This document shows, piece by piece, positions 1 through 8,223 of a stretch of DNA of 64,000 bases. The translations under genes were made by a program, and so were the position numbers. The notes under the pieces were generated by a model, which saw only the letters and a list, made by a program, of their open reading frames with translations, made no database searches and was not told the DNA's origin. Origin of the DNA: AAA044-D11 sp965268275. Lineage in GTDB: Bacteria > Actinomycetota > Actinomycetes > Nanopelagicales > Nanopelagicaceae. Each line of letters starts with the position of its first letter. Within the stretch, counting starts at the first letter, position 1. The stretch is taken from assembly GCA_965268275.1 (NCBI GenBank), contig OZ254168.1, forward strand, positions 372,001 to 436,000, read 5' to 3'.

Positions 1-77
1 TTAGAGATCGCCTGGCTCAGACAAGTGCCGATATCGAAAGTATTTCTGCCCAACTAGCTGCGCTCCCAACTAAGTGA
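1..77 (+). CDS. valS: Valyl-tRNA synthetase, C-terminal end (partial)
   Basis: Only the last 24 codons are in the window. The frame starting at base 3 reads RDRLAQTSADIESISAQLAAL and ends at TGA 75-77. This is an amphipathic helix of the kind that forms the C-terminal coiled-coil arm of ValRS, which contacts tRNA-Val. The valS-folC order is common in actinobacteria and supports the call. The stop codon overlaps the folC start. The identity rests on a short tail plus context, so it is probable, not certain. Confidence 0.6.
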   Translation, partial: RDRLAQTSADIESISAQLAALPTK

Positions 78-1432
78 TGGCAACACCAGAAGATTTAGAA
101 GTAATTAAAGTTATTGAAGCCGCGCTCATGAAGCGTTGGCCTGAAAGCAAGATCGAGCCTTCTTTAAATCGAATCTCAGCACTTATTGATGCCTTGGGCT
201 CGCCACAACTTTCGTATCCCACTGTTCATATTGGTGGAACAAATGGCAAGACCAGCACATCGCGAATGGTGGATGCTTTATTTTCAGAACTTGAATATCG
301 GACTGGGCGATTCACCAGCCCACATTTAGAAAGCTTTCTTGAAAGAATTTCAATTAAGGGCGAATCAATTTGTCCTGCAGAATTAATTGCTACTTATAAC
401 GATATTGCCCTGTATCTCGATTTGATTGATAGCAGAAGTGATACTCCAATCTCATACTTCGAAGCGATAACTGCAATGGCCTTTGTTGCTTTTGCAGAAC
501 ATCCAGTTGATATCGGAATCATCGAAGTCGGCATGGGCGGGGATTGGGACGCCACAAACATCGTTCAAAGCGCGGTCTCAGTGTTAATGCCAATTGGTTT
601 AGATCATATGGAATATCTCGGTGAGACCGTTGAGGAGATTGCCCAAACCAAATCTGGAATTATCAAGCCAGAATCTCATGTGGTTTTAGCAGCGCAAGAA
701 CCAGAAGTTGCCCGAATTCTTTTAGAGAAAGTAGTTGAAAAATCTGCGATTCCATATCGTGAAGGAATTGAATTCTCATTGATTAGGCGAGACATTGCAG
801 TCGGTGGACAATTAATTTCGGTCCAGGGTGTGCACGGTGAATACACCGACATTTATCTACCACTTCATGGCGCGCATCAGGCAAAGAATGCAGCAATCGC
901 GATTGCAACTGTAGAAGCATTTGTGGGAGTTAAATTAGATGAAGAACTTGTTCGATCTGCATTTGCGAAAGTTGCATCTCCGGGGCGCCTAGAAATCTTG
1001 CACCGAGATCCAACTGTGATTGTTGATGCTGCCCACAATCCTCATGGCGCAACAGCGCTAGCAGAGACACTTAGAAGTGAGTTTGATTTCGAATCTATCT
1101 TCTGCGTTCTGGGAATTCTCGGAGAGAAAGATGTAAGGGGAGTGTTGAAAGCTCTTGAGCCAGTCGTTGACCGATTGGTGGTTACGAAATCGGATTCACC
1201 CCGCGCATTGCCTGTCTCTCAATTATTCGAAGAAGCGGTTCAAGTATTTGGAAGCGAACGGGTTTATAAAGAAGAAGATTTGAATTCGGCCATCACGTAT
1301 GCGATGGAGCAGGTAACCTTAATCAACCAAGTAAGCGATGGCGTGAGCGCAGTTGTGGTGACAGGATCTGTAGTAACAGCCGGTTCAGCGCGAGTTATCT
1401 TGCGAAAGATTGGAAGAGCGGAGGAGAAGTGA
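77..1432 (+). CDS. folC: Folylpolyglutamate / dihydrofolate synthase
   Basis: A Mur-ligase-family enzyme that adds glutamate to dihydropteroate and to folates in the cytoplasm. Its 451 residues are the normal length. The ATP-binding P-loop GGTNGKTS lies at residues 53-60. It is followed by the family motifs SPHLESFLERI, GMGGDWDATN, GLDHMEYLG and, in the C-terminal domain, DAAHNPHG. ATG at 77 overlaps the valS stop (TGATG); GTG at 74 in the same frame is a possible alternative. The next gene starts inside its stop codon, so valS, folC and the DUF4233 gene look co-transcribed. Confidence 0.95.
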   Translation: MATPEDLEVIKVIEAALMKRWPESKIEPSLNRISALIDALGSPQLSYPTVHIGGTNGKTSTSRMVDALFSELEYRTGRFTSPHLESFLERISIKGESICPAELIATYNDIALYLDLIDSRSDTPISYFEAITAMAFVAFAEHPVDIGIIEVGMGGDWDATNIVQSAVSVLMPIGLDHMEYLGETVEEIAQTKSGIIKPESHVVLAAQEPEVARILLEKVVEKSAIPYREGIEFSLIRRDIAVGGQLISVQGVHGEYTDIYLPLHGAHQAKNAAIAIATVEAFVGVKLDEELVRSAFAKVASPGRLEILHRDPTVIVDAAHNPHGATALAETLRSEFDFESIFCVLGILGEKDVRGVLKALEPVVDRLVVTKSDSPRALPVSQLFEEAVQVFGSERVYKEEDLNSAITYAMEQVTLINQVSDGVSAVVVTGSVVTAGSARVILRKIGRAEEK

Positions 1433-1761
1433 GAGTTTTAAGTGCATCTGTTTTAGCGATGGAGGCTTTCGTAATGGCCTTCGCAATTCTTCTGGCAATG
1501 GGCGAACATAGTGGTGGAGTTCTAACACTTGGCGGCATCATCGCAATTTTGCTCCTTCTAAATGCCGGCCTGATGAAAAAGAAAATTGGCTGGGTGATTG
1601 GTTCGATTCTGCAGATTGCAATGGTTTCTTACGGTTACTTCGTTACTTCGATGTATTTCATGGGCGCACTTTTTGCCGGGCTTTGGATAGCAGCCTTTGT
1701 TGTAGGCCGTAAGGGTGAGGCAATCAGGGCCGAGCTTCTGCGCCAGAAACCCCTCCAATAG
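1429..1761 (+). CDS. DUF4233 family membrane protein
   Basis: A 110-residue integral membrane protein with about four hydrophobic segments (near residues 4-24, 30-47, 52-73 and 75-92) and a basic, cytoplasm-like C-terminal tail. Small membrane proteins of the DUF4233 type follow folC in many actinobacteria, and this position and pattern match. The GTG start overlaps the folC TGA (GTGA) and has the Shine-Dalgarno site GGAGGAG just upstream, so it is translationally coupled. Its function is not known. The family assignment is from topology, length and neighbourhood. Confidence 0.75.
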   Translation: MRVLSASVLAMEAFVMAFAILLAMGEHSGGVLTLGGIIAILLLLNAGLMKKKIGWVIGSILQIAMVSYGYFVTSMYFMGALFAGLWIAAFVVGRKGEAIRAELLRQKPLQ

Positions 1762-1813
1762 ACCTTCCAAAAAGAAGGAAATTCTCGGATTAAGAACTTT
1801 TGGGCGCTCGCAT

Positions 1814-1819
1814 TAGACT
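1814..1819 (+). promoter_or_regulatory. -10 box for leaderless ndk
   Basis: TAGACT ends 7 bases before the GTG start at 1827, so transcription would begin at or beside the start codon. There is no Shine-Dalgarno site. An inverted repeat GGGCG (1802-1806) / CGCCC (1822-1826) brackets the box. No convincing -35 is seen. Confidence 0.5.
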
Positions 1820-1826
1820 GACGCCC

Positions 1827-2261
1827 GTGAATTCCCAAAAAATAGAGCGCACCCTAATCCTGGTTAAACCAGATGGCGTTGCTCGCTCATTAGTCGGCGA
1901 AGTTGTTTCTCGTGTTGAAAACAAGGGATACAAAGTAGTTGGTCTGAAAATGATGACACCAACTCGAGAAATTTTGGCAAAGCATTATGCCGAGCACGAA
2001 GGCAAGCCTTTTTATGAACCACTTTTAGAATTTATGTTATCTGGTCCGATAGTCGCGATGATTGCCGAAGGTAATCGCGTGATTGAAGGATTTAGAAAAC
2101 TTGCAGGAACCACAGATCCAACAACCGCGGAACCAGGAACTATTCGTGGCGATCTCGCTCGCGATCAAGGAACAAAGGTTGTGCAAAATATTGTTCACGG
2201 TTCAGATTCACCAGAATCTGCAGCACGCGAAATCGCAATTTTCTTCCCCGAGCTAAATTAA
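1827..2261 (+). CDS. ndk: Nucleoside diphosphate kinase
   Basis: Transfers the gamma phosphate of ATP to NDPs through a phospho-histidine and balances NTP pools. The start of homology is IERTLILVKPDGVARSLVGEVV. The catalytic histidine is in NIVHGSDSPESAAREIAIFF near the C-terminus, and the length of 144 residues is normal. An in-frame ATG at 1800 would add nine residues unlike the family. The GTG at 1827 fits both the homology and the -10 box seven bases upstream, so I place the start there. It is followed closely by mreB. Confidence 0.95.
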   Translation: MNSQKIERTLILVKPDGVARSLVGEVVSRVENKGYKVVGLKMMTPTREILAKHYAEHEGKPFYEPLLEFMLSGPIVAMIAEGNRVIEGFRKLAGTTDPTTAEPGTIRGDLARDQGTKVVQNIVHGSDSPESAAREIAIFFPELN

Positions 2262-2275
2262 TTGAAAGGTCTCAA

Positions 2276-3319
2276 ATGAGCAAAAAGAATCCAAATCGCA
2301 TGTCATTTATCGGAAGAGATATGGCTGTTGACTTAGGAACCGCAAACACACTGGTTTATGTTCGTGGTCGCGGAATTGTTCTAAATGAGCCAAGTGTTGT
2401 TGCAGTTAATCAAGATACTGGCGGAATCCTTGCCGTTGGTCTTGAAGCCAAGCGAATGATTGGTCGCACACCAGGAAACATCGTTGCGATTCGTCCACTT
2501 AAAGATGGTGTGATTGCAGACTTCGATACAACCGAAAGAATGTTGCGCTACTTTATTCAGAAAGTGCACCGTCGTCGTTACTTAGCTAAGCCAAGAATTG
2601 TTGTCTGCGTTCCATCAGGAATCACAGGCGTTGAACAGCGTGCAGTTAAAGATGCCGGATATGCAGCTGGAGCTCGAAAGGTTTACATAATTGAAGAGCC
2701 AATGGCTGCTGCAATTGGTGCCGGACTTCCAATTCATGAACCAACCGGAAACATGGTTGTTGATATTGGTGGCGGAACAACTGAAGTTGCTGTTATTTCA
2801 CTTGGTGGAATTGTTACAGCACTATCGATTCGCGTTGGCGGAGACGAACTTGATCAAGCGATTATCGATTGGGTTAAGCGCGAATACTCACTTCTATTGG
2901 GTGAGCGCACAGCTGAAGAAATAAAGATGGCAATTGGTTCGGCTTATCAACTTCCAGGTGAGCCAGATGCTGAAATTCGTGGACGTGATTTAGCAACCGG
3001 ATTACCTAAAACTATTCGAGTTTCCGCTGAAGATATTCGCAAAGCACTAGAAGATCCAGTCAACCAGATTGTTAATGCTGTTAAGAGCACTTTGGATAAG
3101 ACTCCACCAGAGCTTGCAAGTGATCTCATGGATCGCGGAATTGTTCTAACTGGTGGCGGCGCACTTCTTCGTGGATTAGATGAAAGACTTCGCCATGAAA
3201 CTGGAATGCCAGTTCATATCAGCGAACGTCCACTGCAGGCAGTTGCTGAAGGTTCTGGCAAGTGTGTTGAAGAATTCGAAGCCTTAGAAAAGGTTTTGAT
3301 TTCTGAACCTCGCCGTTAA
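2276..3319 (+). CDS. mreB: Rod shape-determining protein MreB
   Basis: Actin-like ATPase that polymerises under the membrane and directs lateral cell-wall synthesis. The 347 residues carry the actin-fold motifs in order: phosphate-1 AVDLGTANTLVYV near residue 17, phosphate-2 VVDIGGGTTEVAVISLGG near 160, and adenosine LTGGGALLRGLD near 290. The ATG has a GAAAGG ribosome site. First gene of mreB-mreC-mreD-mrdA-rodA, the complete elongation complex. Many actinobacteria that grow at the poles lack MreB, so its presence suggests a rod or curved cell with lateral growth. Confidence 0.97.
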   Translation: MSKKNPNRMSFIGRDMAVDLGTANTLVYVRGRGIVLNEPSVVAVNQDTGGILAVGLEAKRMIGRTPGNIVAIRPLKDGVIADFDTTERMLRYFIQKVHRRRYLAKPRIVVCVPSGITGVEQRAVKDAGYAAGARKVYIIEEPMAAAIGAGLPIHEPTGNMVVDIGGGTTEVAVISLGGIVTALSIRVGGDELDQAIIDWVKREYSLLLGERTAEEIKMAIGSAYQLPGEPDAEIRGRDLATGLPKTIRVSAEDIRKALEDPVNQIVNAVKSTLDKTPPELASDLMDRGIVLTGGGALLRGLDERLRHETGMPVHISERPLQAVAEGSGKCVEEFEALEKVLISEPRR

Positions 3320-3331
3320 GGAGAAAACAAA

Positions 3332-4276
3332 TTGGCAGCTGGTGGCAATAACCGTTCCCGCCTTCTGCTCGTAATTCTTCTTGTTACTTCTCTCTTCCTA
3401 ATTACTTTAGATCTCCGTGGTGTAAATATCACCAGTAATTCGAGAAGCGCGGCACAGTCATTTCTAGCCCCAATTCAACGTGGGGTTTCTGATCTCTTCT
3501 CGCCGGTAGGTAATTTCTTCTCCGATATTAAGAATTTCGGAAAGACTAAATCTGAACTGAAAGAACTAAAAGAAGAGAACGCCAAACTGCGCGAAAAAGT
3601 TGTTTTCAATGATGACACCTTGGGACAGCTTAAAAAGTTAGAAAATGTTTTGGATCTTGCAGGCCGTGGCAACTATAAAGTTGTTTCGGCTCGGGTAATT
3701 GGAAAAGGAAGTTCGGCAACATTTAGTCAGACGATAACTATCGATGCTGGTTCAAATGATGGTGTTCAGAAAGACATGACGGTAATTGGCGAACTCGGAT
3801 TAGTCGGAGTAGTAAAGAGCACGACTTCATCATCTGCAATTGTTCTTCTTATGAGCGACCCAACGTTCCGAATTGGGGTTCGAATCGCACGAAGCCAGAG
3901 TATTGGCGTTTTACTTGGCGAAGGCGACAGCGAATACACCCTGCAACTATTGGATCCATCAGGAACGATTGAGAAGGACGATGTCCTGCTCTCACTCGGA
4001 AGTGATAACAACAGACCATTTGTACCCGGCGTTCCGGTTGGGTACGTGAAATCAGTGAAGAATTCTCGCATTACTTTGACTCAAGAAGCTGTAGTAAATA
4101 GCTATTCGAACCTGGGAAGCATTGGCGTGGTTTCCGTAATTATCTTGAGTAAAGATGGTGGACCGAAAGATGCCTTAATTCCTACACCAAGACCTACTCC
4201 AACAAAAACAATTTTTATAACTCCATCGCCAGCTTTAGCATCACCAGAACCAACCACAAATAAGGATGCGAATTGA
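3332..4276 (+). CDS. mreC: Rod shape-determining protein MreC
   Basis: Bitopic membrane protein that links MreB to the extracytoplasmic wall enzymes. One N-terminal transmembrane segment (about residues 10-28) is followed by a charged coiled coil (KSELKELKEENAKLREKV, about 70-90), then the beta-rich MreC core. The C-terminus is a Pro/Thr/Ser-rich tail of about 40 residues (PTPRPTPTKT...), probably extended and exposed. The start is TTG, backed by AAGGAG at 3318-3323. The gene ends in a TTGA overlap with mreD. Confidence 0.93.
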   Translation: MAAGGNNRSRLLLVILLVTSLFLITLDLRGVNITSNSRSAAQSFLAPIQRGVSDLFSPVGNFFSDIKNFGKTKSELKELKEENAKLREKVVFNDDTLGQLKKLENVLDLAGRGNYKVVSARVIGKGSSATFSQTITIDAGSNDGVQKDMTVIGELGLVGVVKSTTSSSAIVLLMSDPTFRIGVRIARSQSIGVLLGEGDSEYTLQLLDPSGTIEKDDVLLSLGSDNNRPFVPGVPVGYVKSVKNSRITLTQEAVVNSYSNLGSIGVVSVIILSKDGGPKDALIPTPRPTPTKTIFITPSPALASPEPTTNKDAN

Positions 4277-4794
4277 GCTGGAGTCGAGTTGGATTTAGTT
4301 CCGCGTTGCTGCTCTTCTTCTTTATAGTTCAAGAATCAGCAGTTTCAAAGATTAATTTTCCGATAGCTGGTTTTTCACTTTATCTCTGCGTTGTTCTAGG
4401 ACTAATGGCTCTTGAGGATCGATTTGGCGCAATTTCATTTGGTTTCATTGCAGGAATCGTTTTGGATTTTTCACCTTCCTCGGATTCACCTTTTGGAAAA
4501 TGGGCGCTAATCCTTACACTTATTGGATATCTCTTCTCTCGCAATCGCGAGAGCATCGGTGACTTCACCGAACGTCCAATTGCTTTCATACTGCTGGTGA
4601 CTGCCGGAGCAACAATTTCCTTAGTAATGTTCTTAATTTTCGGTGTAATTGTCGGCGAAAACAATGGCAGCATGCTCAATAATTTAAAGACGGTATTTGG
4701 TAATGCACTCTGGACTCTATTGTTCTCATCAATTTTGCTTCCTGCAATTGTTAAATTACGAGCAATGACTTTAACTTCAAGAGAGCGAATATGA
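4273..4794 (+). CDS. mreD: Rod shape-determining protein MreD
   Basis: A 173-residue polytopic membrane protein with about five hydrophobic segments, of the size and position expected for MreD, which bridges MreC and the RodA/PBP2 synthase. It starts at TTG inside the mreC stop (TTGA) and ends in an ATGA overlap with mrdA, so translation of all three is coupled. Sequence conservation in MreD is low. The call depends on topology plus its place between mreC and mrdA. Confidence 0.9.
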   Translation: MSWSRVGFSSALLLFFFIVQESAVSKINFPIAGFSLYLCVVLGLMALEDRFGAISFGFIAGIVLDFSPSSDSPFGKWALILTLIGYLFSRNRESIGDFTERPIAFILLVTAGATISLVMFLIFGVIVGENNGSMLNNLKTVFGNALWTLLFSSILLPAIVKLRAMTLTSRERI

Positions 4795-6875
4795 GTCTTC
4801 GTTCTCGATTGAATCTGGTTATTGTTCAAGCACTAATTATTTCGCTTATGCTCGCACTAGCTGGGCGGCTTTTCTACCTTCAAGTTGCTGAAGGTTTAAC
4901 TTATCAAGATGCGGCGCTCAGTATTCAAAGCCGAGATGTTGTTAATCCCGCTATTCGTGGAGCGATAGTCGATAGTTCTGGAATCCCACTTGTAATGGAC
5001 CGGCCTGGAATGGTTATTTCAGCCGATCGCAGCACCCTAGATAAGTTGCCAGACAAGGGTTCTGCAATTTTGGCCCGCGTTGCAAAGTTAGTGGGAAAGA
5101 CTGCAGAAAATGTTTATGTAATAACAAGACTTTGCGGAGAATTACCATCGAATAAAAGTGCCGGATGTTGGAAAGGAACTAGGTTCCAACCAATTCCAAT
5201 CACCAGAACAGCCACTACCGAACAAGCGTTAAAAGTTTTAGAAAATTCTGATTTGTTCCCAGGCATTAGTGCCCAATCGGTCCCAGTTCGCAGTTATCCA
5301 GCAATGGCCGGTGAGAATGGTGCTCATGTTCTTGGATATGTGGGCTCAGTAAATGAAGATGATTTAGCAGATTCAAGTAAGAATTATTATCGGGAAGAAA
5401 CAATTGGCAAAGATGGCTTAGAGCTTCAGTACGATAATTTCCTACGCGGCAAGGCAGGTATCAAAACTGTAATTGTTGACCGTAAAGAATCTGTGACAAA
5501 ACAAGCAGTAAGCTCGCAACCAGTTCCTGGATTTAATCTGGTGACTAATCTGGATGCGAGATTGCAGGCCGCGACAGAAAAAGCTTTGCAAACATCGGTG
5601 TTAAGGGCTAGATCGCTTGGCGGCCGCGCAGACGGTGGGGCTGCGGTTGTTATGGATGTAAATAGTGGAAAGGTTTTGGCACTTGCCTCTTATCCAACTT
5701 ATGATCCAAATATTTGGCAGGTGGGCCTAACCCAGAAGCAAGCGAATAATTTGTTTAGTGAAAGTTCTGGCGTTCCTGCATTGAATCGACCACTTCAGGG
5801 AATGTATGCACCAGCTTCTACCTTTAAATCAGTTTCGGTTGTTGCAGCCATGAATGCTGGATATGACATGAACGCACTTTATAAATGCCCAGCTAAATTG
5901 ATGATTGGTAATCGCGAATTCGCAAACTTTGAAACAAAGTCTCAGGGCACAATTAACATGAAACGCGCTGTCGCTGTTTCTTGTGACACGATTTGGTATC
6001 AAATTGCATACGACGAATGGGTTCGTGATGGCGGACTTTCACCTAAATCTGGCTTAAATGATTATTTCTTTAAAGCTGCTCGTGGATTTGGATTAGGTAA
6101 AACAACCGGAATTGATCTACCGAGCGAGGCGTCAGGTCGCCTACCGGATCGTGCCTGGAAAGAGCGCATATATAAAGAGAATAAAGATTTCTATTGTAAT
6201 TTTAAAACCAGAGCTAAGAAATCAGATCTAACTCCATTTTTGATCGAAATTGCTCGCGAAAATTGCTTAGATGGAAATATTGTCCGCGCAGGAGATGCGG
6301 TCAACTTTTCGATTGGCCAAGGCGATACTTTGATGACCCCAATTCAAATGGCGCAAACATATGCAGCAATAGCAAATGGTGGCACGATTTATAAACCTCA
6401 AGTTGCCAGAGCTATTGTGAAACCAAATGGTCAAGTTGTAAAAGAGTTTAAACCCGAAGTCACCGCTACTAATGTTCTGTCAAAGAAATCAAGCAAGTTT
6501 CTACGGGAAGCACTTCGGGCCGTTGTTACTGAGGGAACAGCGGCGGGCGCTTATTCTGGATTCCCAGTTGCAATCGCAGGAAAAACTGGAACTGCTGAAG
6601 ATAAAGGTTTGAACAAAGATGGTTCAGCAAAGGGAGATACCGCATGGTTTGCATCATTTGCACCAGCTGAAAATCCAAAGTATGTAATTGTTATGGTTAT
6701 CAGCCAAGGTGGTTTTGGTGGATCTATTTCCTCAGTAGGAGTAAGAGATATTTACGCAGCGCTTTTTGGGGTAACTGGCGGCAAAGTTGATCCGACAAAA
6801 GAGATATTTCCAAATGGCATTCCGATTAATTTGCCCAAAGTTGACCCAAAGAACGCTAAATTGGTGAAGCCATGA
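4791..6875 (+). CDS. mrdA: Penicillin-binding protein 2, elongation transpeptidase
   Basis: Monofunctional class B PBP that cross-links peptidoglycan during elongation, partner of RodA. Order: N-terminal membrane anchor (about residues 8-28), PBP dimer domain, then a transpeptidase domain with S343-TFK (SxxK), S397-C-D399 (SxN/SxD) and K598-T-G600 (KTG). The length is 694 residues. Two cysteine pairs lie in the extracytoplasmic part: Cys115/Cys126 in the dimer domain, and Cys469/Cys492 in a Lys-rich insertion before the KTG half of the domain. ATGA overlaps at both ends put it inside the mre operon. Confidence 0.96.
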   Translation: MSLRSRLNLVIVQALIISLMLALAGRLFYLQVAEGLTYQDAALSIQSRDVVNPAIRGAIVDSSGIPLVMDRPGMVISADRSTLDKLPDKGSAILARVAKLVGKTAENVYVITRLCGELPSNKSAGCWKGTRFQPIPITRTATTEQALKVLENSDLFPGISAQSVPVRSYPAMAGENGAHVLGYVGSVNEDDLADSSKNYYREETIGKDGLELQYDNFLRGKAGIKTVIVDRKESVTKQAVSSQPVPGFNLVTNLDARLQAATEKALQTSVLRARSLGGRADGGAAVVMDVNSGKVLALASYPTYDPNIWQVGLTQKQANNLFSESSGVPALNRPLQGMYAPASTFKSVSVVAAMNAGYDMNALYKCPAKLMIGNREFANFETKSQGTINMKRAVAVSCDTIWYQIAYDEWVRDGGLSPKSGLNDYFFKAARGFGLGKTTGIDLPSEASGRLPDRAWKERIYKENKDFYCNFKTRAKKSDLTPFLIEIARENCLDGNIVRAGDAVNFSIGQGDTLMTPIQMAQTYAAIANGGTIYKPQVARAIVKPNGQVVKEFKPEVTATNVLSKKSSKFLREALRAVVTEGTAAGAYSGFPVAIAGKTGTAEDKGLNKDGSAKGDTAWFASFAPAENPKYVIVMVISQGGFGGSISSVGVRDIYAALFGVTGGKVDPTKEIFPNGIPINLPKVDPKNAKLVKP

Positions 6876-8023
6876 GTATCTATTCAAACCACAGAAGACG
6901 CGATAAATTCCGCGAAAATTTTGGGCAGTTCGATCGCATCCTTACTTTCTCGGTTGCAGGTCTTCTAATAATCGGAACACTTCTGGTTTATGCGGCCACA
7001 AGAAATTGGTTTGCCGCACAAGGACTTGATCCCGAATACTATTTAAAGCGCCATGTTGTAAATATTTTAATTGGTGGCCTACTTGCTTATGGCACAACAC
7101 TTATTGACTATCGATTGCTTCGCGCATATACCCCGATAGTTTGGGGACTTGCGGTTATTGGATTGATTATTGTTTTGATTCCTGGTTTAGGAAGCGAAAT
7201 CAATGGCGCGAAAGCTTGGATTTCATTTCCTGGCGGATTCCAAATCCAGCCAGCTGAATTAGCAAAAATTGCAATCATTGTTGGAATTTCAATGATCTTG
7301 GCAGAGAAGCGCGACACTGATGCAGATCCAACAGATCAAGATGTTCTCAAAGCGCTTGCGATTGCAGCAGTTCCGATTCTCTTAATTTTGCTGCAACCCG
7401 ATCTTGGAACGGTAGTAATTATCAGTGCCGCCGTTGTTGCAATTATTGGAACATCAGGCGCGCCATCTAGATGGGTTGTTGGATTACTTTTACTTGCGGT
7501 TGTTGGTGGATTCACTGCAGTCAAAGCCGGAATCGTAGATGAGTATCAAGTAGCAAGACTTCAATCTTTTGTTGATCCATCTGCAGACCCGCAGGCAACT
7601 GGATATCAACTTCGCCAGTCGAGAATCACAATTGGTTCAGGTGGAATTCTTGGTAAGGGACTTTTTGACGGCCCACAAACAAATGGCCGATTTGTTCCTG
7701 AACAACAGACCGACTTTATCTTCACGGTTGCTGGCGAAGAGTTAGGTTTCTTAGGAAGTGGTTTCATATTGCTACTTTTTATTATCTTCTTTATGCGAGC
7801 ATTCACAATCGCGAAACGAACGAATGATTTATTTGGTCGATTAGTTTGTGTTGGTGTTATTGCCTGGTTTGCATTTCAGACCTTTGAGAATATTGGTATG
7901 ACAATGGGCTTGGTCCCGATGACCGGAGTGCCATTGCCCTTTATGTCCTATGGTGGCTCGAGTATGTTCGCGAATTTGATCGGCTTAGGCTTGATTCAAA
8001 ATGTCCACCTTCGAACTAGGTAG
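6872..8023 (+). CDS. rodA: SEDS peptidoglycan glycosyltransferase RodA
   Basis: Polymerises lipid II into glycan strands with PBP2. A 383-residue polytopic membrane protein with about ten transmembrane segments. SEDS signatures are visible: FIFTVAGEELGFLGSGFILLLF, and near the C-terminus GLVPMTGVPLPFMSYGGSS. Its ATG overlaps the mrdA stop (ATGA). It is the last gene of the elongation operon and is followed by a 200-base non-coding stretch with two hairpins. FtsW is the paralogue, but coupling to mrdA makes RodA the better call. Confidence 0.95.
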   Translation: MSIYSNHRRRDKFRENFGQFDRILTFSVAGLLIIGTLLVYAATRNWFAAQGLDPEYYLKRHVVNILIGGLLAYGTTLIDYRLLRAYTPIVWGLAVIGLIIVLIPGLGSEINGAKAWISFPGGFQIQPAELAKIAIIVGISMILAEKRDTDADPTDQDVLKALAIAAVPILLILLQPDLGTVVIISAAVVAIIGTSGAPSRWVVGLLLLAVVGGFTAVKAGIVDEYQVARLQSFVDPSADPQATGYQLRQSRITIGSGGILGKGLFDGPQTNGRFVPEQQTDFIFTVAGEELGFLGSGFILLLFIIFFMRAFTIAKRTNDLFGRLVCVGVIAWFAFQTFENIGMTMGLVPMTGVPLPFMSYGGSSMFANLIGLGLIQNVHLRTR

Positions 8024-8223
8024 CACCAGATAGGTAAATCCCGCATAAGCGGGTGCAAAGTTGGTCTTTCCCCAGATTTTAGGCAATACTTTCACTTAGC
8101 ATTTCGCGCTCCGAGCGGCCTCAAAGAATTTGAAGGCCTTAATTACTCGAGGTAGCAGCAGATGCAAAAGCTTTCAAAAGGAAGTTTTACCAAGATTTAG
8201 TATTTAGATGAGGATTTAACGTT
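8024..8223 (+). promoter_or_regulatory. rodA-rne intergenic region with two hairpins
   Basis: Two hairpins are visible. The first is CCCGC-ATAA-GCGGG at 8040-8053. The second, at 8117-8138, has a nine-pair stem with one bulged A and a GAA loop. Neither has a clear T-run, so neither is a textbook terminator. They could form part of a structured rne leader; RNase E mRNA is self-regulated through its leader in E. coli. The Shine-Dalgarno GAGGA at 8210-8214 fixes the rne start. No clear promoter was picked. Confidence 0.35.

Noticed and set aside
8040..8053. Terminator for the mre operon
   Set aside because: CCCGC-ATAA-GCGGG has only five base pairs and no T-run after it, so I list it only as a hairpin.
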